The notes beneath the pieces are model-generated. The model was not told where the DNA came from. It worked only from the letters and a program-made list of their open reading frames with translations, and searched no databases. From Hyphomicrobiales bacterium (GTDB taxonomy: Bacteria > Pseudomonadota > Alphaproteobacteria > Rhizobiales > Rhizobiaceae), in NCBI GenBank assembly GCA_030456445.1, contig JAKDNM010000002.1:1-64000 (forward strand): a stretch of DNA of 64,000 nt. Reading direction: 5' to 3'. This document shows positions 36,350 to 45,541 of this stretch, piece by piece. The position numbers and the translations under genes were made by a program. Numbering within the stretch: the first letter of the stretch is position 1; every line of letters begins with the position of its first letter.

Positions 36350-38212
36350 CTACCGTCGCGCCTTCCCTGGCAGTAGCTGAACGCAGGTCGCAAGTGTGTC
36401 ATCATCAACGCAGTGGTCAACCGGGCGTACGCCATCCAGATCCCGCTGAGGCTGTCGCAGCCAAAGTTCCGCCAGGTCGTCGCGTTTGAAATTGGTGCGC
36501 GCTGCAGCGCGAAGAGATGAAATCGCCTTCTCGCGTCGGTTTTCCCGCCGCGTCTGTTCACGCATATCCTCTTTCCATCGATCGAGGACTCCGACCGCTT
36601 TCCAGAAGTCGGCCTGAGACCGTCTTGCCATCGCGGCCGGAGAATCCCCGCCCAGGCTCTCGCAGCCAGCCAACATCCATGCTCCTGCGCTATCGCCCGT
36701 CGCTGCTTCGACCGATCTGAGAAGGCTCGCTTCCCGATCCGATGCATCGCGCTCGGCCTTCTCGGCGGCTTCTTTGGATCGCCGCTCCTCTCCCAAGCGG
36801 TGCGCTTCCTGTCTAGCGCTGATCTCCCGCATCACGGGGAGGTCCAGATCGTCCGTCACCTGCGGCGGACGCCGGCTCATTTCCCCGAGCAGACGCTCAA
36901 ATTTACCCAGGTATTCAAGCCAAGCATCCTCGTCGCCCAGGACAAAATCGGCCGCGCCGGCGCCTGCCGGATCAGGTCGTGAGAGCCACGTGTCGAAGTC
37001 GAAACCCTCACGGAAATTCTCGCGCACGAAGGAGATGATCTTCGCTACAATGCTGCTGAGCTCGTCGGTTCGTTTTTGTGGGCGCTCTTTCAGTTCTTTC
37101 GCATGTCGAACGGAGTCGAACAGCCGCTTCCCGCCAGCCAGCTTGCCCCGTCGATCGATCGGGATGATCGATCCAGACTTCTGCATTGAGGCGAGGAAAT
37201 CTCCAACGGCCTCCCATGGGACTCTAATATTCCGAGCTGCTCGGAGGCGCATTCCGGCGGCAACTTCGTCGCTTACAAAGCCGAAGCGCTGATCGATCCA
37301 GCCTCTAGCCTTGATGGCGGCAAAAACCTCCTTTCTCGTAAAGCCATTTTTCGCTGCAAGTCCGTACTCAATCAATGCGAACGATTTCCACTCTTCTTCA
37401 CGGACCAGGAACCCGATCGCCAACCCTTGAGTAGCGATGGCCGATCCAAGGCCATGCTCGGTCGCCCCATCTTCCCACTCACCGACCTCTCGCTCGACTC
37501 GCGCGATTTCCTTCGCTGCCGCCAGCAGATCCCGGGCCTGAAAGTCGACCTGCTCAAGGCGCTTTCGTTCGATTTCAGCGAGCTTTGACTGTGCCGCTGA
37601 AACCTTTGGATTGTGCAACCATACACGCGGCGCTTCTGACAGGATCGCCTCAACGAGCGTGTCTAGCGGCCAGTCCCTGTAGCCGGAAAGATCGATCTCG
37701 ATCGAGCCGACGTTCAGATTGCGCAGCCTCGCGAGTTTTTCTGGCCCGCAGGCATGGGTTACCAGAAACTCGACATGCAGAATACGGCCCGCCCGCTTGC
37801 AAACGACATCCGGTACGATCTCGCCGTGCCGCTTTTCTAGGTCCGCACTGTCGAATACGAAGTCGCCCTCGTGCACCACGTCGAGAGAATTCCTGCCGTC
37901 GCTTTCCCGCAAACCTGGCAGCTTGAGCCGGAGCGCCGCTGCAAGAGTCTTCTTCGCAAATTTGTGCAAGGCGGTCTCGCCGGAGGACACGCACGTTCTT
38001 CCGTCGTTATCGGCCGCGTGCTGAAAGTGCTGCCGTTTCTCGCCCCTATGGGCGACCATCGGCCGACCGCATCCCGGGCATATACATCCACAGGAAAGAC
38101 CTGACACCGCATCGTCGATATGGACCGGTTCTCCTGTCTGGACAGATTCCGCTACTGTCCGCTTTCCCTCGGACGTGCAGGACATGAGTTCGAAGAGGGT
38201 AGGAACGCGCAC
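36350..38212 (-). CDS. CoiA-like protein: zinc-ribbon plus PD-(D/E)XK-like nuclease region, long C-terminus
   Basis: CGCICPGCGRPMVAHRGEKRQHFQHAAD...ALHKFAKKTLAAALRLKLP...PDVVCKRAGRILHVEFLVTHACGPEKLARLR. Confidence 0.65.
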   Translation of the reverse strand: MRVPTLFELMSCTSEGKRTVAESVQTGEPVHIDDAVSGLSCGCICPGCGRPMVAHRGEKRQHFQHAADNDGRTCVSSGETALHKFAKKTLAAALRLKLPGLRESDGRNSLDVVHEGDFVFDSADLEKRHGEIVPDVVCKRAGRILHVEFLVTHACGPEKLARLRNLNVGSIEIDLSGYRDWPLDTLVEAILSEAPRVWLHNPKVSAAQSKLAEIERKRLEQVDFQARDLLAAAKEIARVEREVGEWEDGATEHGLGSAIATQGLAIGFLVREEEWKSFALIEYGLAAKNGFTRKEVFAAIKARGWIDQRFGFVSDEVAAGMRLRAARNIRVPWEAVGDFLASMQKSGSIIPIDRRGKLAGGKRLFDSVRHAKELKERPQKRTDELSSIVAKIISFVRENFREGFDFDTWLSRPDPAGAGAADFVLGDEDAWLEYLGKFERLLGEMSRRPPQVTDDLDLPVMREISARQEAHRLGEERRSKEAAEKAERDASDREASLLRSVEAATGDSAGAWMLAGCESLGGDSPAAMARRSQADFWKAVGVLDRWKEDMREQTRRENRREKAISSLRAAARTNFKRDDLAELWLRQPQRDLDGVRPVDHCVDDDTLATCVQLLPGKARR

Positions 38213-38217
38213 TTTCG

Positions 38218-39015
38218 TTACACCCTCGGCGGCATTGTGGCTGCGTCGATCCGACGATGGATCAGTGATACAAGTGAGAGAAGGTCCTCTGCGTCGTCCT
38301 TCGAGATTGTCCAGTTAATCTTTGCCTCATGGGCCGCCGGATTCCGAAACATCCCGAAGGTGCCCTTTAAGAGATTAGAGAAGCCCTTCTGCTCGTCCTG
38401 CTCGCTTTTCGTCCGAAGCGCATTGATGGCGAGCATGGGCGGGCTTCCGCTGAAGGCCCGATCGACTAAAGCCGCGCCGTCATCCATAAGGCCGGTGCGC
38501 CTTCTAACCTTGTCCGCGACGCTCTTCACCGCTTCGAGCACCGCATGAAAGTAGTTGTCATGCAGCAGCTCCTCCTTGCAGAATGAGAGCACGTCAGGAT
38601 GAACACCGCGGGAGAGCAAGTCAGCGCGTAGATCGCGGGCTCTCCGTTCCGCCTCACCGAGGGTACCAGCCCTTGTGGCGGACCCCAGCGTCCCAGTCGC
38701 ATCTACCGACATTCCAACGAAAGCGAGAGCGCGATTTAGGTTTGCCCGCATAGGCTCGAAGCGCGCGGTCTCGCGCGCAAATCGCGTTGGCTTCATCGCT
38801 TTTCTGATGAAGGCGAGGATGCGGGTTCTTTCTTTGCTCTGGTTTTGCTCATGCGCAAATGCGTTGTAGAGGCGATGCCGTTTCGTCATCGCCGGATCGG
38901 TATCCATGATTTTACAAGTCTGGAGCAGGAACCCGATTTCGGTTCCTGTAAGCCCCTCTGATGTATCCGCAAGAGCATCGGCTATGGCCTGGAGCTGATC
39001 CTGTGTGAAATGCAC
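38218..39015 (-). CDS. TIGR02391 (Ymh-like) family protein
   Basis: SRGVHPDVLSFCKEELLHDNYFHAVLEAVKSVADKVRRRTGL...LLKGTFGMFRNPAAHEAKINW; GTG start at 39015 inferred. Confidence 0.8.
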   Translation of the reverse strand: MHFTQDQLQAIADALADTSEGLTGTEIGFLLQTCKIMDTDPAMTKRHRLYNAFAHEQNQSKERTRILAFIRKAMKPTRFARETARFEPMRANLNRALAFVGMSVDATGTLGSATRAGTLGEAERRARDLRADLLSRGVHPDVLSFCKEELLHDNYFHAVLEAVKSVADKVRRRTGLMDDGAALVDRAFSGSPPMLAINALRTKSEQDEQKGFSNLLKGTFGMFRNPAAHEAKINWTISKDDAEDLLSLVSLIHRRIDAATMPPRV

Positions 39016-39316
39016 CTCTTCCCCCCAATAACGCTGCAACCCCACACGCTTCTCATCCAAGTACCCGCGACCGACCTGACAACATCGCATCTTCGAACAG
39101 CCGTGGTCGGCGATATCAAACCGGACATGTTCGAATCTGAAGTCCAGTCGCCGAAATATGGCGCTATACGGCTGTTTGCGGCAAGACTTGGCAGTGTCGG
39201 CTGTCCAGCCGTCCATATCGGACTCAGCATCCGTCTTCTCGTCTGAGTTACCGCACGGTCGATGCCTTTAAACGAAAAGCAGCCATTGAACGAATCTGTT
39301 AGGTTCAAAGTAATCC

Positions 39317-42300
39317 ATGGGCGCGGGACACATGACAGCTGTCAAACGGAAAAATAGATCGACCTTGGAATCACGGTTCAGGTTCGCGGAAGACGCATTC
39401 GGAAGCGTGGCCGGGGAATGGGATTCCCACCTCCGAACAGCCGTCGGCATCGAGGACGGCGAGCGGTATCTGCTGCGTTTGTTCAAGAAGACGGGTACGG
39501 CGCTGGACGACGACTTGAGAGCAATCATTGCTCGCGGTCTTAGGAGGATTCGGCGCGTTCTTTCGTCTCGTCGCGCTCGGGATGTTCTCGTTGAGGTCCT
39601 GGAAATTGCGGAAGATCAACACGAGCTCGCCATCGTAATGGTGGATCCGGGCAGCCCGATTTTACGAGCCTCCCATCGCAGGAGGACGAAAGAGGGGCGC
39701 TTTCTGACAAGTGCAAGCCGTGGCGTATTCTGGAGGAACATCGTCCGTGTCGCGGAGGCGCTGGCGCTGTGTCACGACGCGGGCATCGTGCATGGCGGGG
39801 TGAGCATGCATTCCATATTTTCGCACCGCGACGAAAGCGCCGACTGTCGTCTCGGTGGTGTTGAGGCATGCGTTCACATTTCTGACAGTGATCTTGGAGC
39901 GTCCGGGCATCTTCTCCGCGCCTCCGCTACGATCTCCTTCCGGCAGGACTGGATCGACCTGGCCGCAGTTTCCGGCTCTATTCTAGGCCTGGATAGCGAC
40001 AATCCTCCTTCGCTTTTGTCGGTTGAGCGCCGGATGCTGGATCGGCTGGCCAATCCACCGCAGTTTCAGCTTTTTGACGGCGCCGTCGTACTGGATGAGT
40101 TGCAAAACGTTGTCGTCGAACTCGACAGAGTCGGATCCAGCTCCGACGGGGAACTGGTTCTTTATCCCTCAAGGAACGTGGTTCAGAGCGATCTGCCGAC
40201 CCTGTCGTCAGGCACCATACCCGCGGCCGACAGCGCGGCGATAATGCAGTTCGTTGCCGACGATCTCGTCTCCGCCGGTGTGCGGCTCGTCCCTGCGGGG
40301 CAGGACCTCGCACGCGTCATGACTGATCTGGCAATCTACAATGTTCGGATTGTGAGCGACTCTGTCGGGATGATCGAAGGTGCGCACCAGCGTCGCTCGA
40401 ACGAATGGATGCATGGCGCGGTCGACATAGTCCACCGGCTACATCTTTCCAGAAATCGAGCAGGCGCCGAAGAACGGGTTCAAAACCTCGGCCCTGGCGC
40501 CAAACGCTGGCGCGACCTAATGGATGCCAACCGCGCTGCCGACGGGACGAACGACGTTCCAATATGGTTCGCTCTGATCCTCCTCGAAGCATTTACACTG
40601 CTGAGGGAGCAGTTTCGGCTCTATCCCGTCGATGTGCTCTCCCCCGCCAACGCGGAAGCGAACGTCGTCTGGCTGGCACCTCGAGATGAGGCGGACCGGG
40701 ACACACATCGCGAGACGATGGGCCTGCGTCCAGCTGCTGAGGCACTCCGGCGCGAGCTCAGATATGACGACGGAAAAGCGAACTGGGTACTGTCGCAGAC
40801 GGCAAGCCTTGTAACGGGTCGACAGCGCGTGCCGGAACTCAGCTACGAGGGTAGCGGCCTGGTCAACGGGAAATCGGCGTTCGCCTTCGGGACAAACCTG
40901 CCAATCCCACCGGGACAATGCCTCTATCTCCGACCTCGCAAGGACACCGGAACCGAGCGCGCCATTCGGCGCCGGCTCCAGAATATAGTCGCCGCCAGGT
41001 CCAACGTAGAGCTCCTGAGAGCATTGGACGATCCGGTGCAAGTCGCTATGGACGAAGTGCTGCGCGACATCGCAGTTCCCGGCCCGCCTCCGGCTGAGGC
41101 AAAGATGGAGCGGTCCAAGGTCGAGGCCTGGCAGTCGATTGTCTCCGGGAAATCCATCAATGTGGTGGTCGGGCCGCCGGGCGTGGGAAAGACGTTTCTG
41201 ATCTCGCACCTTGTAAAGAGCATCCTGCGTCAAACGCCAGATGCTCGGTGCCTCATATCCGCACAGAACCACGAGACACTCCTCCACATGGAGGACGAGC
41301 TTCGTAAATTCCTCCCGACAGACTCCACCATCGTCGTTCGCGTCGAGAAGTCGCGCTCCAGCGAAAAGGAGAGCACGCTGAGGCGGAGCTCGCGTTCTTT
41401 GCTGCGTTCGGTGTCGAAACCGGATGCCGACAGCGCCGCCGTTATGATGAACCAGCTCAATCAGATTGGCCAGGCGCTTGGCCCGCACGATGCTTCGGAG
41501 CACTCGATCGCGGACCGCGCCTTGCGCGATACGGATAATCTGATGCTCCGCTCGTCGGACGTCACGCTGGCGACGACATCGTCGCATGTTCTTGAAGAAA
41601 TGATCGCCGACGGCGAGCAGTTCGACTGGGTCTTCATTGAGGAGGCGGCGCGCGCCAACGGCGCCGAATTGATCGGAGCCCTGCTTCTCGGAAACCGCCG
41701 GGTCATGATCGGCGATCACAATCAGCTGTCCCCCTTTGACGCGGGCGAACGCCAGAAGTTCTACGACGCCGGTAGGGCGAACGAACTGCTGCGGGACGCG
41801 AAAGAGAAGCTGGCGGCGATTTCCGACCTGCCGAACGAGGTAGAGTTTGCGCTGGACGCACTGAATGCGGACCAGTTCCTGCTCAACGACGTTCTCGCCA
41901 TAGCGTCTCGTCTTGAAGAACCGTTCAGATCCATTGCGATGCGTGAAGAGACCAGGATCGAAGACACACACCGCCCCAGCACGATCGCCAACACGCTCAG
42001 TGAGCAAAGCCGCATGCACCCGGCGATATGCGAGTTGGTTTCCAACACCTTCTACAAGCACCAGCTCACCACGTCGGAACGCGTGAAAGCCCGCGAGCGA
42101 GCGGTGGAATGCGCAGAAGGATTTCCTGCCTCTCCGATTGTGATCCTGGACCTGCCCTCGCTCAGCGTGGTCAAGCGGCGGGCGTTCGAGCAACCGGTGA
42201 AGCGTTCCTATCGCAATGAAATCGAAGCGACGGCATTGCTGGCAGCCATGAAAAAACTACGGCCGATCATCCGGAAAGGCGCGCCGGTGCCGACGCTTGT

Positions 42301-42763
42301 GGTCCTCTCTCCGTATTTGGCGCAGGTGAACCACGTCGACCGGCTCATCAAGCCCGAAATCGACACCGCGACGGGTACGCTGTTTGGTTTTGCCAGTCCG
42401 CGAGGCGATGGAAAGTTCGCCTATACGAGCGACAGTTTCCAGGGCGGCGAGGCCGACGTGGTTGTCGCCAGCCTTGTGCGAAACAACGTTCTTGTCGGGT
42501 CGAGGGCCCTCGGTTTCATCAAAAATCCCCAACGTCTGAACGTCCTGCTCAGCCGCGCCAAGCATAAGCTGATCCTGGCAACCAGCCGACAGTTCATCAC
42601 CAATGCGGTGAACGGAATCGATCCGGACGCGCTGAGTGATGAGTTCGGCTTTCTGCGGAAGACGCTGAGCGAAATAGCACGCCTGTCCGAGACGGAATTT
42701 TCGGCGATTGGCAAGGGTGCGTCTATCATCGCCGTGGATGAGCAGGGGAGGCTACCCCTGTGA
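39317..42763 (+). CDS. Pseudokinase-like domain fused to UPF1/COG1112-type SF1 helicase; type I Mokosh MkoA-like
   Basis: ALALCHDAGIVHGGVSMHSIFSH (degenerate kinase loop); helicase VVVGPPGVGKTFLI, DWVFIEEAARAN, GDHNQLSPF, SEQSRMHPAI, YTSDSFQGGEADVVVASLVRNN, NVLLSRAKHKLILATS. Confidence 0.85.
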   Translation: MGAGHMTAVKRKNRSTLESRFRFAEDAFGSVAGEWDSHLRTAVGIEDGERYLLRLFKKTGTALDDDLRAIIARGLRRIRRVLSSRRARDVLVEVLEIAEDQHELAIVMVDPGSPILRASHRRRTKEGRFLTSASRGVFWRNIVRVAEALALCHDAGIVHGGVSMHSIFSHRDESADCRLGGVEACVHISDSDLGASGHLLRASATISFRQDWIDLAAVSGSILGLDSDNPPSLLSVERRMLDRLANPPQFQLFDGAVVLDELQNVVVELDRVGSSSDGELVLYPSRNVVQSDLPTLSSGTIPAADSAAIMQFVADDLVSAGVRLVPAGQDLARVMTDLAIYNVRIVSDSVGMIEGAHQRRSNEWMHGAVDIVHRLHLSRNRAGAEERVQNLGPGAKRWRDLMDANRAADGTNDVPIWFALILLEAFTLLREQFRLYPVDVLSPANAEANVVWLAPRDEADRDTHRETMGLRPAAEALRRELRYDDGKANWVLSQTASLVTGRQRVPELSYEGSGLVNGKSAFAFGTNLPIPPGQCLYLRPRKDTGTERAIRRRLQNIVAARSNVELLRALDDPVQVAMDEVLRDIAVPGPPPAEAKMERSKVEAWQSIVSGKSINVVVGPPGVGKTFLISHLVKSILRQTPDARCLISAQNHETLLHMEDELRKFLPTDSTIVVRVEKSRSSEKESTLRRSSRSLLRSVSKPDADSAAVMMNQLNQIGQALGPHDASEHSIADRALRDTDNLMLRSSDVTLATTSSHVLEEMIADGEQFDWVFIEEAARANGAELIGALLLGNRRVMIGDHNQLSPFDAGERQKFYDAGRANELLRDAKEKLAAISDLPNEVEFALDALNADQFLLNDVLAIASRLEEPFRSIAMREETRIEDTHRPSTIANTLSEQSRMHPAICELVSNTFYKHQLTTSERVKARERAVECAEGFPASPIVILDLPSLSVVKRRAFEQPVKRSYRNEIEATALLAAMKKLRPIIRKGAPVPTLVVLSPYLAQVNHVDRLIKPEIDTATGTLFGFASPRGDGKFAYTSDSFQGGEADVVVASLVRNNVLVGSRALGFIKNPQRLNVLLSRAKHKLILATSRQFITNAVNGIDPDALSDEFGFLRKTLSEIARLSETEFSAIGKGASIIAVDEQGRLPL

Positions 42764-44499
42764 ACCACATCTACATCCCGGCCTGGCACTATCGGGCACC
42801 CGGCGTCGTCCAGCGGACTTGGGGCTGGAGCCCCGTTGAGGAGATGATCCTTTTGTCACTGGATCGAAGCCCGGGAACGATCGATGACATCTCCCGTGGC
42901 CTTAAAATTCCCCGGCAGGTCGTTGGCTCAACTGTAGCCCGGCTGATGCAGTTCGGACTTGTCGAAGTCCGGCTGTCGCCGCAACCGGTTCTGGCCACCA
43001 GCAGCGTTGGCCATGGCTTCATACGCGCGGGTCGCGCGCTTCCAGAACGCACCGCCGATCGTGAGATCGGTATCAGCGTTGTCTACGAGAAGGTCGGACA
43101 ATCCGTCTTCAGAACCAGGGACGTTGAGACGATCCCCGTCACCAAGCTGCCCGCAAAAGGCGCGATTATCGCGTTTCCGGTAGGGGAGCCACCGGAAACA
43201 CATTATTCGATGATGGAGCGTGTCAACCAGTTCATGCTGGGTATGCTCAGGCCCGGCGAGTGGCTGCGGGGCGTTCAGGCCAACAGCTCTTTCCTGGAGC
43301 GAAGGTTTCTTGTGCTTGACCTCGACCAGGTTCGTGACGGCGTCTTGCCGCAAGGCGCAAGCGACCAACTTGTCGAAGCCCTCAAAGCGACGATCAAGAC
43401 CGGCATTCTGCCCAAAACCACGACGGCCCCAGCAGACCAACCCGTTTCCATAGAAACACGATTCGATGCCGACGGTCTTCTCGTTGGTTCCGAAAAGCAT
43501 CTGGAATGCTTCGAGCGGATCGTGGGCGCGGCCAAGTCCAACATATTTGTCCTTTCGACGTTCGTCGCATCGCAGTCCGACGAAAAAGGCAGGGAGAATC
43601 GCGAACGCATCTGGCGATCGCTCGAGGATGCATGCAGGCGCGGCGTGAGATGCCACCTGTTCTTCGGCACCACGCTTGATCGCGTCAAGCACGCCATGGC
43701 CATGCAGGAACTCTTCGTTCGCTTGTCCGCCGTGCGGCAGACGAGGGGCTATCTGCAGGTACAAAGGGATCCGGTCGGCAGTCACGCAAAGATCCTTGCC
43801 GCCGATGATGGTCAAGATGGTGGCGTCGTTGTGATGGGCTCGTGCAACTGGCTCTCCTCCCCTTTTTCGGCAGTCGAAGTCTCGGCCGAACTTAGAGCAG
43901 CCAACGCCGTCGCGGAAGGATTGGATCTGCTCCGGGCGATCATTTCCAAGTTGTCCAGCACTGGCCGATCCGTCGAGGCGCTTCAGTTCATGGCCGCTGA
44001 ACTGCGGCGCCAGAGAAACATCCTGTCGAACAGCGATGAGGTGCAAGCGCCGACTGCGAAGCTGACGATCCTTCATGCCCATGATCACGAGCGTCTGCTG
44101 CGTGTCGCTGCACACGAGGCGCAACAACGCTTCGTCTGCTGTACGAACAGGGTCGGCGCAAACATGGTGCCGGCCCTGTTTGACCCGGCTGAGGTTGCCG
44201 GCCGGCGGTTGAGCGATGTCCGCGTCTATTACTCACGCCGCTCCGGGCCGGTTAAACGCGGCCATATGACAAAGCAACGCGAGCGGCTCAATGGCGTGGT
44301 GGAGCTTGCGGGTGTGCCCGAGCCGCAATTGCATGCCAAGTTTCTCGCCTGGGACAGCGACCATGTCGTCATCAGCAGCCTGAACTGGGGCTCCGCGTCG
44401 GGTCTGGAGGAAAACCCGCTCGATGAAATCGGCCTCTATTTCGAAGGCAAGGATCTGGCGACCTCTTTGATCAACAAATTCGAGGCCGAAAATCAATAG
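42760..44499 (+). CDS. PLD-family nuclease-like protein with N-terminal winged HTH; type I Mokosh MkoB-like
   Basis: Two HKD-type motifs (SHAKILAADDGQDGGVVVMGSCNWLSS; LHAKFLAWDSDHVVISSLNWGSAS); ATGA overlap with the helicase gene. Confidence 0.85.
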   Translation: MNHIYIPAWHYRAPGVVQRTWGWSPVEEMILLSLDRSPGTIDDISRGLKIPRQVVGSTVARLMQFGLVEVRLSPQPVLATSSVGHGFIRAGRALPERTADREIGISVVYEKVGQSVFRTRDVETIPVTKLPAKGAIIAFPVGEPPETHYSMMERVNQFMLGMLRPGEWLRGVQANSSFLERRFLVLDLDQVRDGVLPQGASDQLVEALKATIKTGILPKTTTAPADQPVSIETRFDADGLLVGSEKHLECFERIVGAAKSNIFVLSTFVASQSDEKGRENRERIWRSLEDACRRGVRCHLFFGTTLDRVKHAMAMQELFVRLSAVRQTRGYLQVQRDPVGSHAKILAADDGQDGGVVVMGSCNWLSSPFSAVEVSAELRAANAVAEGLDLLRAIISKLSSTGRSVEALQFMAAELRRQRNILSNSDEVQAPTAKLTILHAHDHERLLRVAAHEAQQRFVCCTNRVGANMVPALFDPAEVAGRRLSDVRVYYSRRSGPVKRGHMTKQRERLNGVVELAGVPEPQLHAKFLAWDSDHVVISSLNWGSASGLEENPLDEIGLYFEGKDLATSLINKFEAENQ

Positions 44500-44514
44500 C
44501 GCGATCAACGGTTG

Positions 44515-45434
44515 TCACTTCAGTATTGTATGATCGCAACCAGGATACTGGTTGCACCCGAAGAACCTGCGATTGTTACGTCCCATTCGCTCCACGAGAT
44601 GGCCGACCCGGCAAGCCGGACATTGACGCAAGGGGTCGCCGTCAACGGATTCAAAGCGCAGGTTGTCGCCGGCGATCTCGGAAAGTTCGCGGATGTATCG
44701 AGATGGTTCACGGCTGTTCGCGAGAAGGAACACGCCTCGGCTCGCGCGGGTCAGGGCGACATAGAAGAGACATCGCTCTTCGGCATATTCGAAGGCCTCT
44801 GGTCGAGGCATGACCAGATTGAGCAGTTCGTCATCCTCGATCCGGCTCGGTACCCCGCCGAGGCGATCAACAGGTTGTTGTCCTCCAGACGGATGCAGGC
44901 TTCCCGCTGCTGCTCCGACAAGGATCGTCCGTCGAGGTCGTCGAAGAAAGGACGGCATCTGCCAAGTTCAGCGGACACGAATGTATCATTGTAGTTTTTG
45001 CGTGTTGCCGGGTCCGTGAGGAGGGCGAATGACGACGGCAACGCATCCTTCAAATGCGCCGGCATCATTTCCGGATCGAAAAGGGGATGGGACAATGCCG
45101 CGGCGGCTTTGCCCGGAACCGCCGCGATCGCCCGTGCGAGATCGGCATGCGCCAGATATTGCCGCTGGTGCTCCGTAATGGCCCGAAGCCGTACGTCCAC
45201 CTCGTTCAGTCGATCTGCCTCCGAACCAACTACGTCCGATAAATGAACGTTGATGAAGCTGTAGAGGTCGGCGGCTAGCTGGATCGCAGCTTCCTGACCA
45301 AGACAGGAGAGACGATCGGTCCGGCCCCGCGAGCGGATCTCCACGGAATGCCAGAGCAATGCTTTTTCGACCGATATGGCAGCGATATCCAGGCAAGGCA
45401 GATCGGCTGTCTTGCACAGACCGAGCTGCACCAC
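44515..45434 (-). pseudogene. UvrD/HelD-like helicase with internal deletion between Walker A and motif VI; C-terminal zinc ribbon
   Basis: DGRSLSEQQREACIRLEDNNLLIASAG then, frameshifted, IEDDELLNLVMPRPEAFEYAEERCLFYVALTRASRGVFLL...CPACRVGHLVERMGRNNRRFFGCNQYPGCDHT; true start may lie further upstream. Confidence 0.8.
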
Positions 45435-45541
45435 TGCGGGCGATGAGGCGTTCAGTGCCAGCGCCCATTTCCCCGCGGGAAGAAAGCGCGCAAGAAAGCC
45501 GGGTCGATATGTTCGAACGCGAGGAGATATCAGCGCCTAGA

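Noticed and set aside
40517-42193. 558-aa minus-strand ORF opposite the helicase gene
   Set aside because: Antisense shadow of a well-supported helicase; no recognisable domain.
42928-44127. 399-aa minus-strand ORF opposite the PLD gene
   Set aside because: Shadow ORF; the HKD-containing plus-strand gene explains the coding signal.
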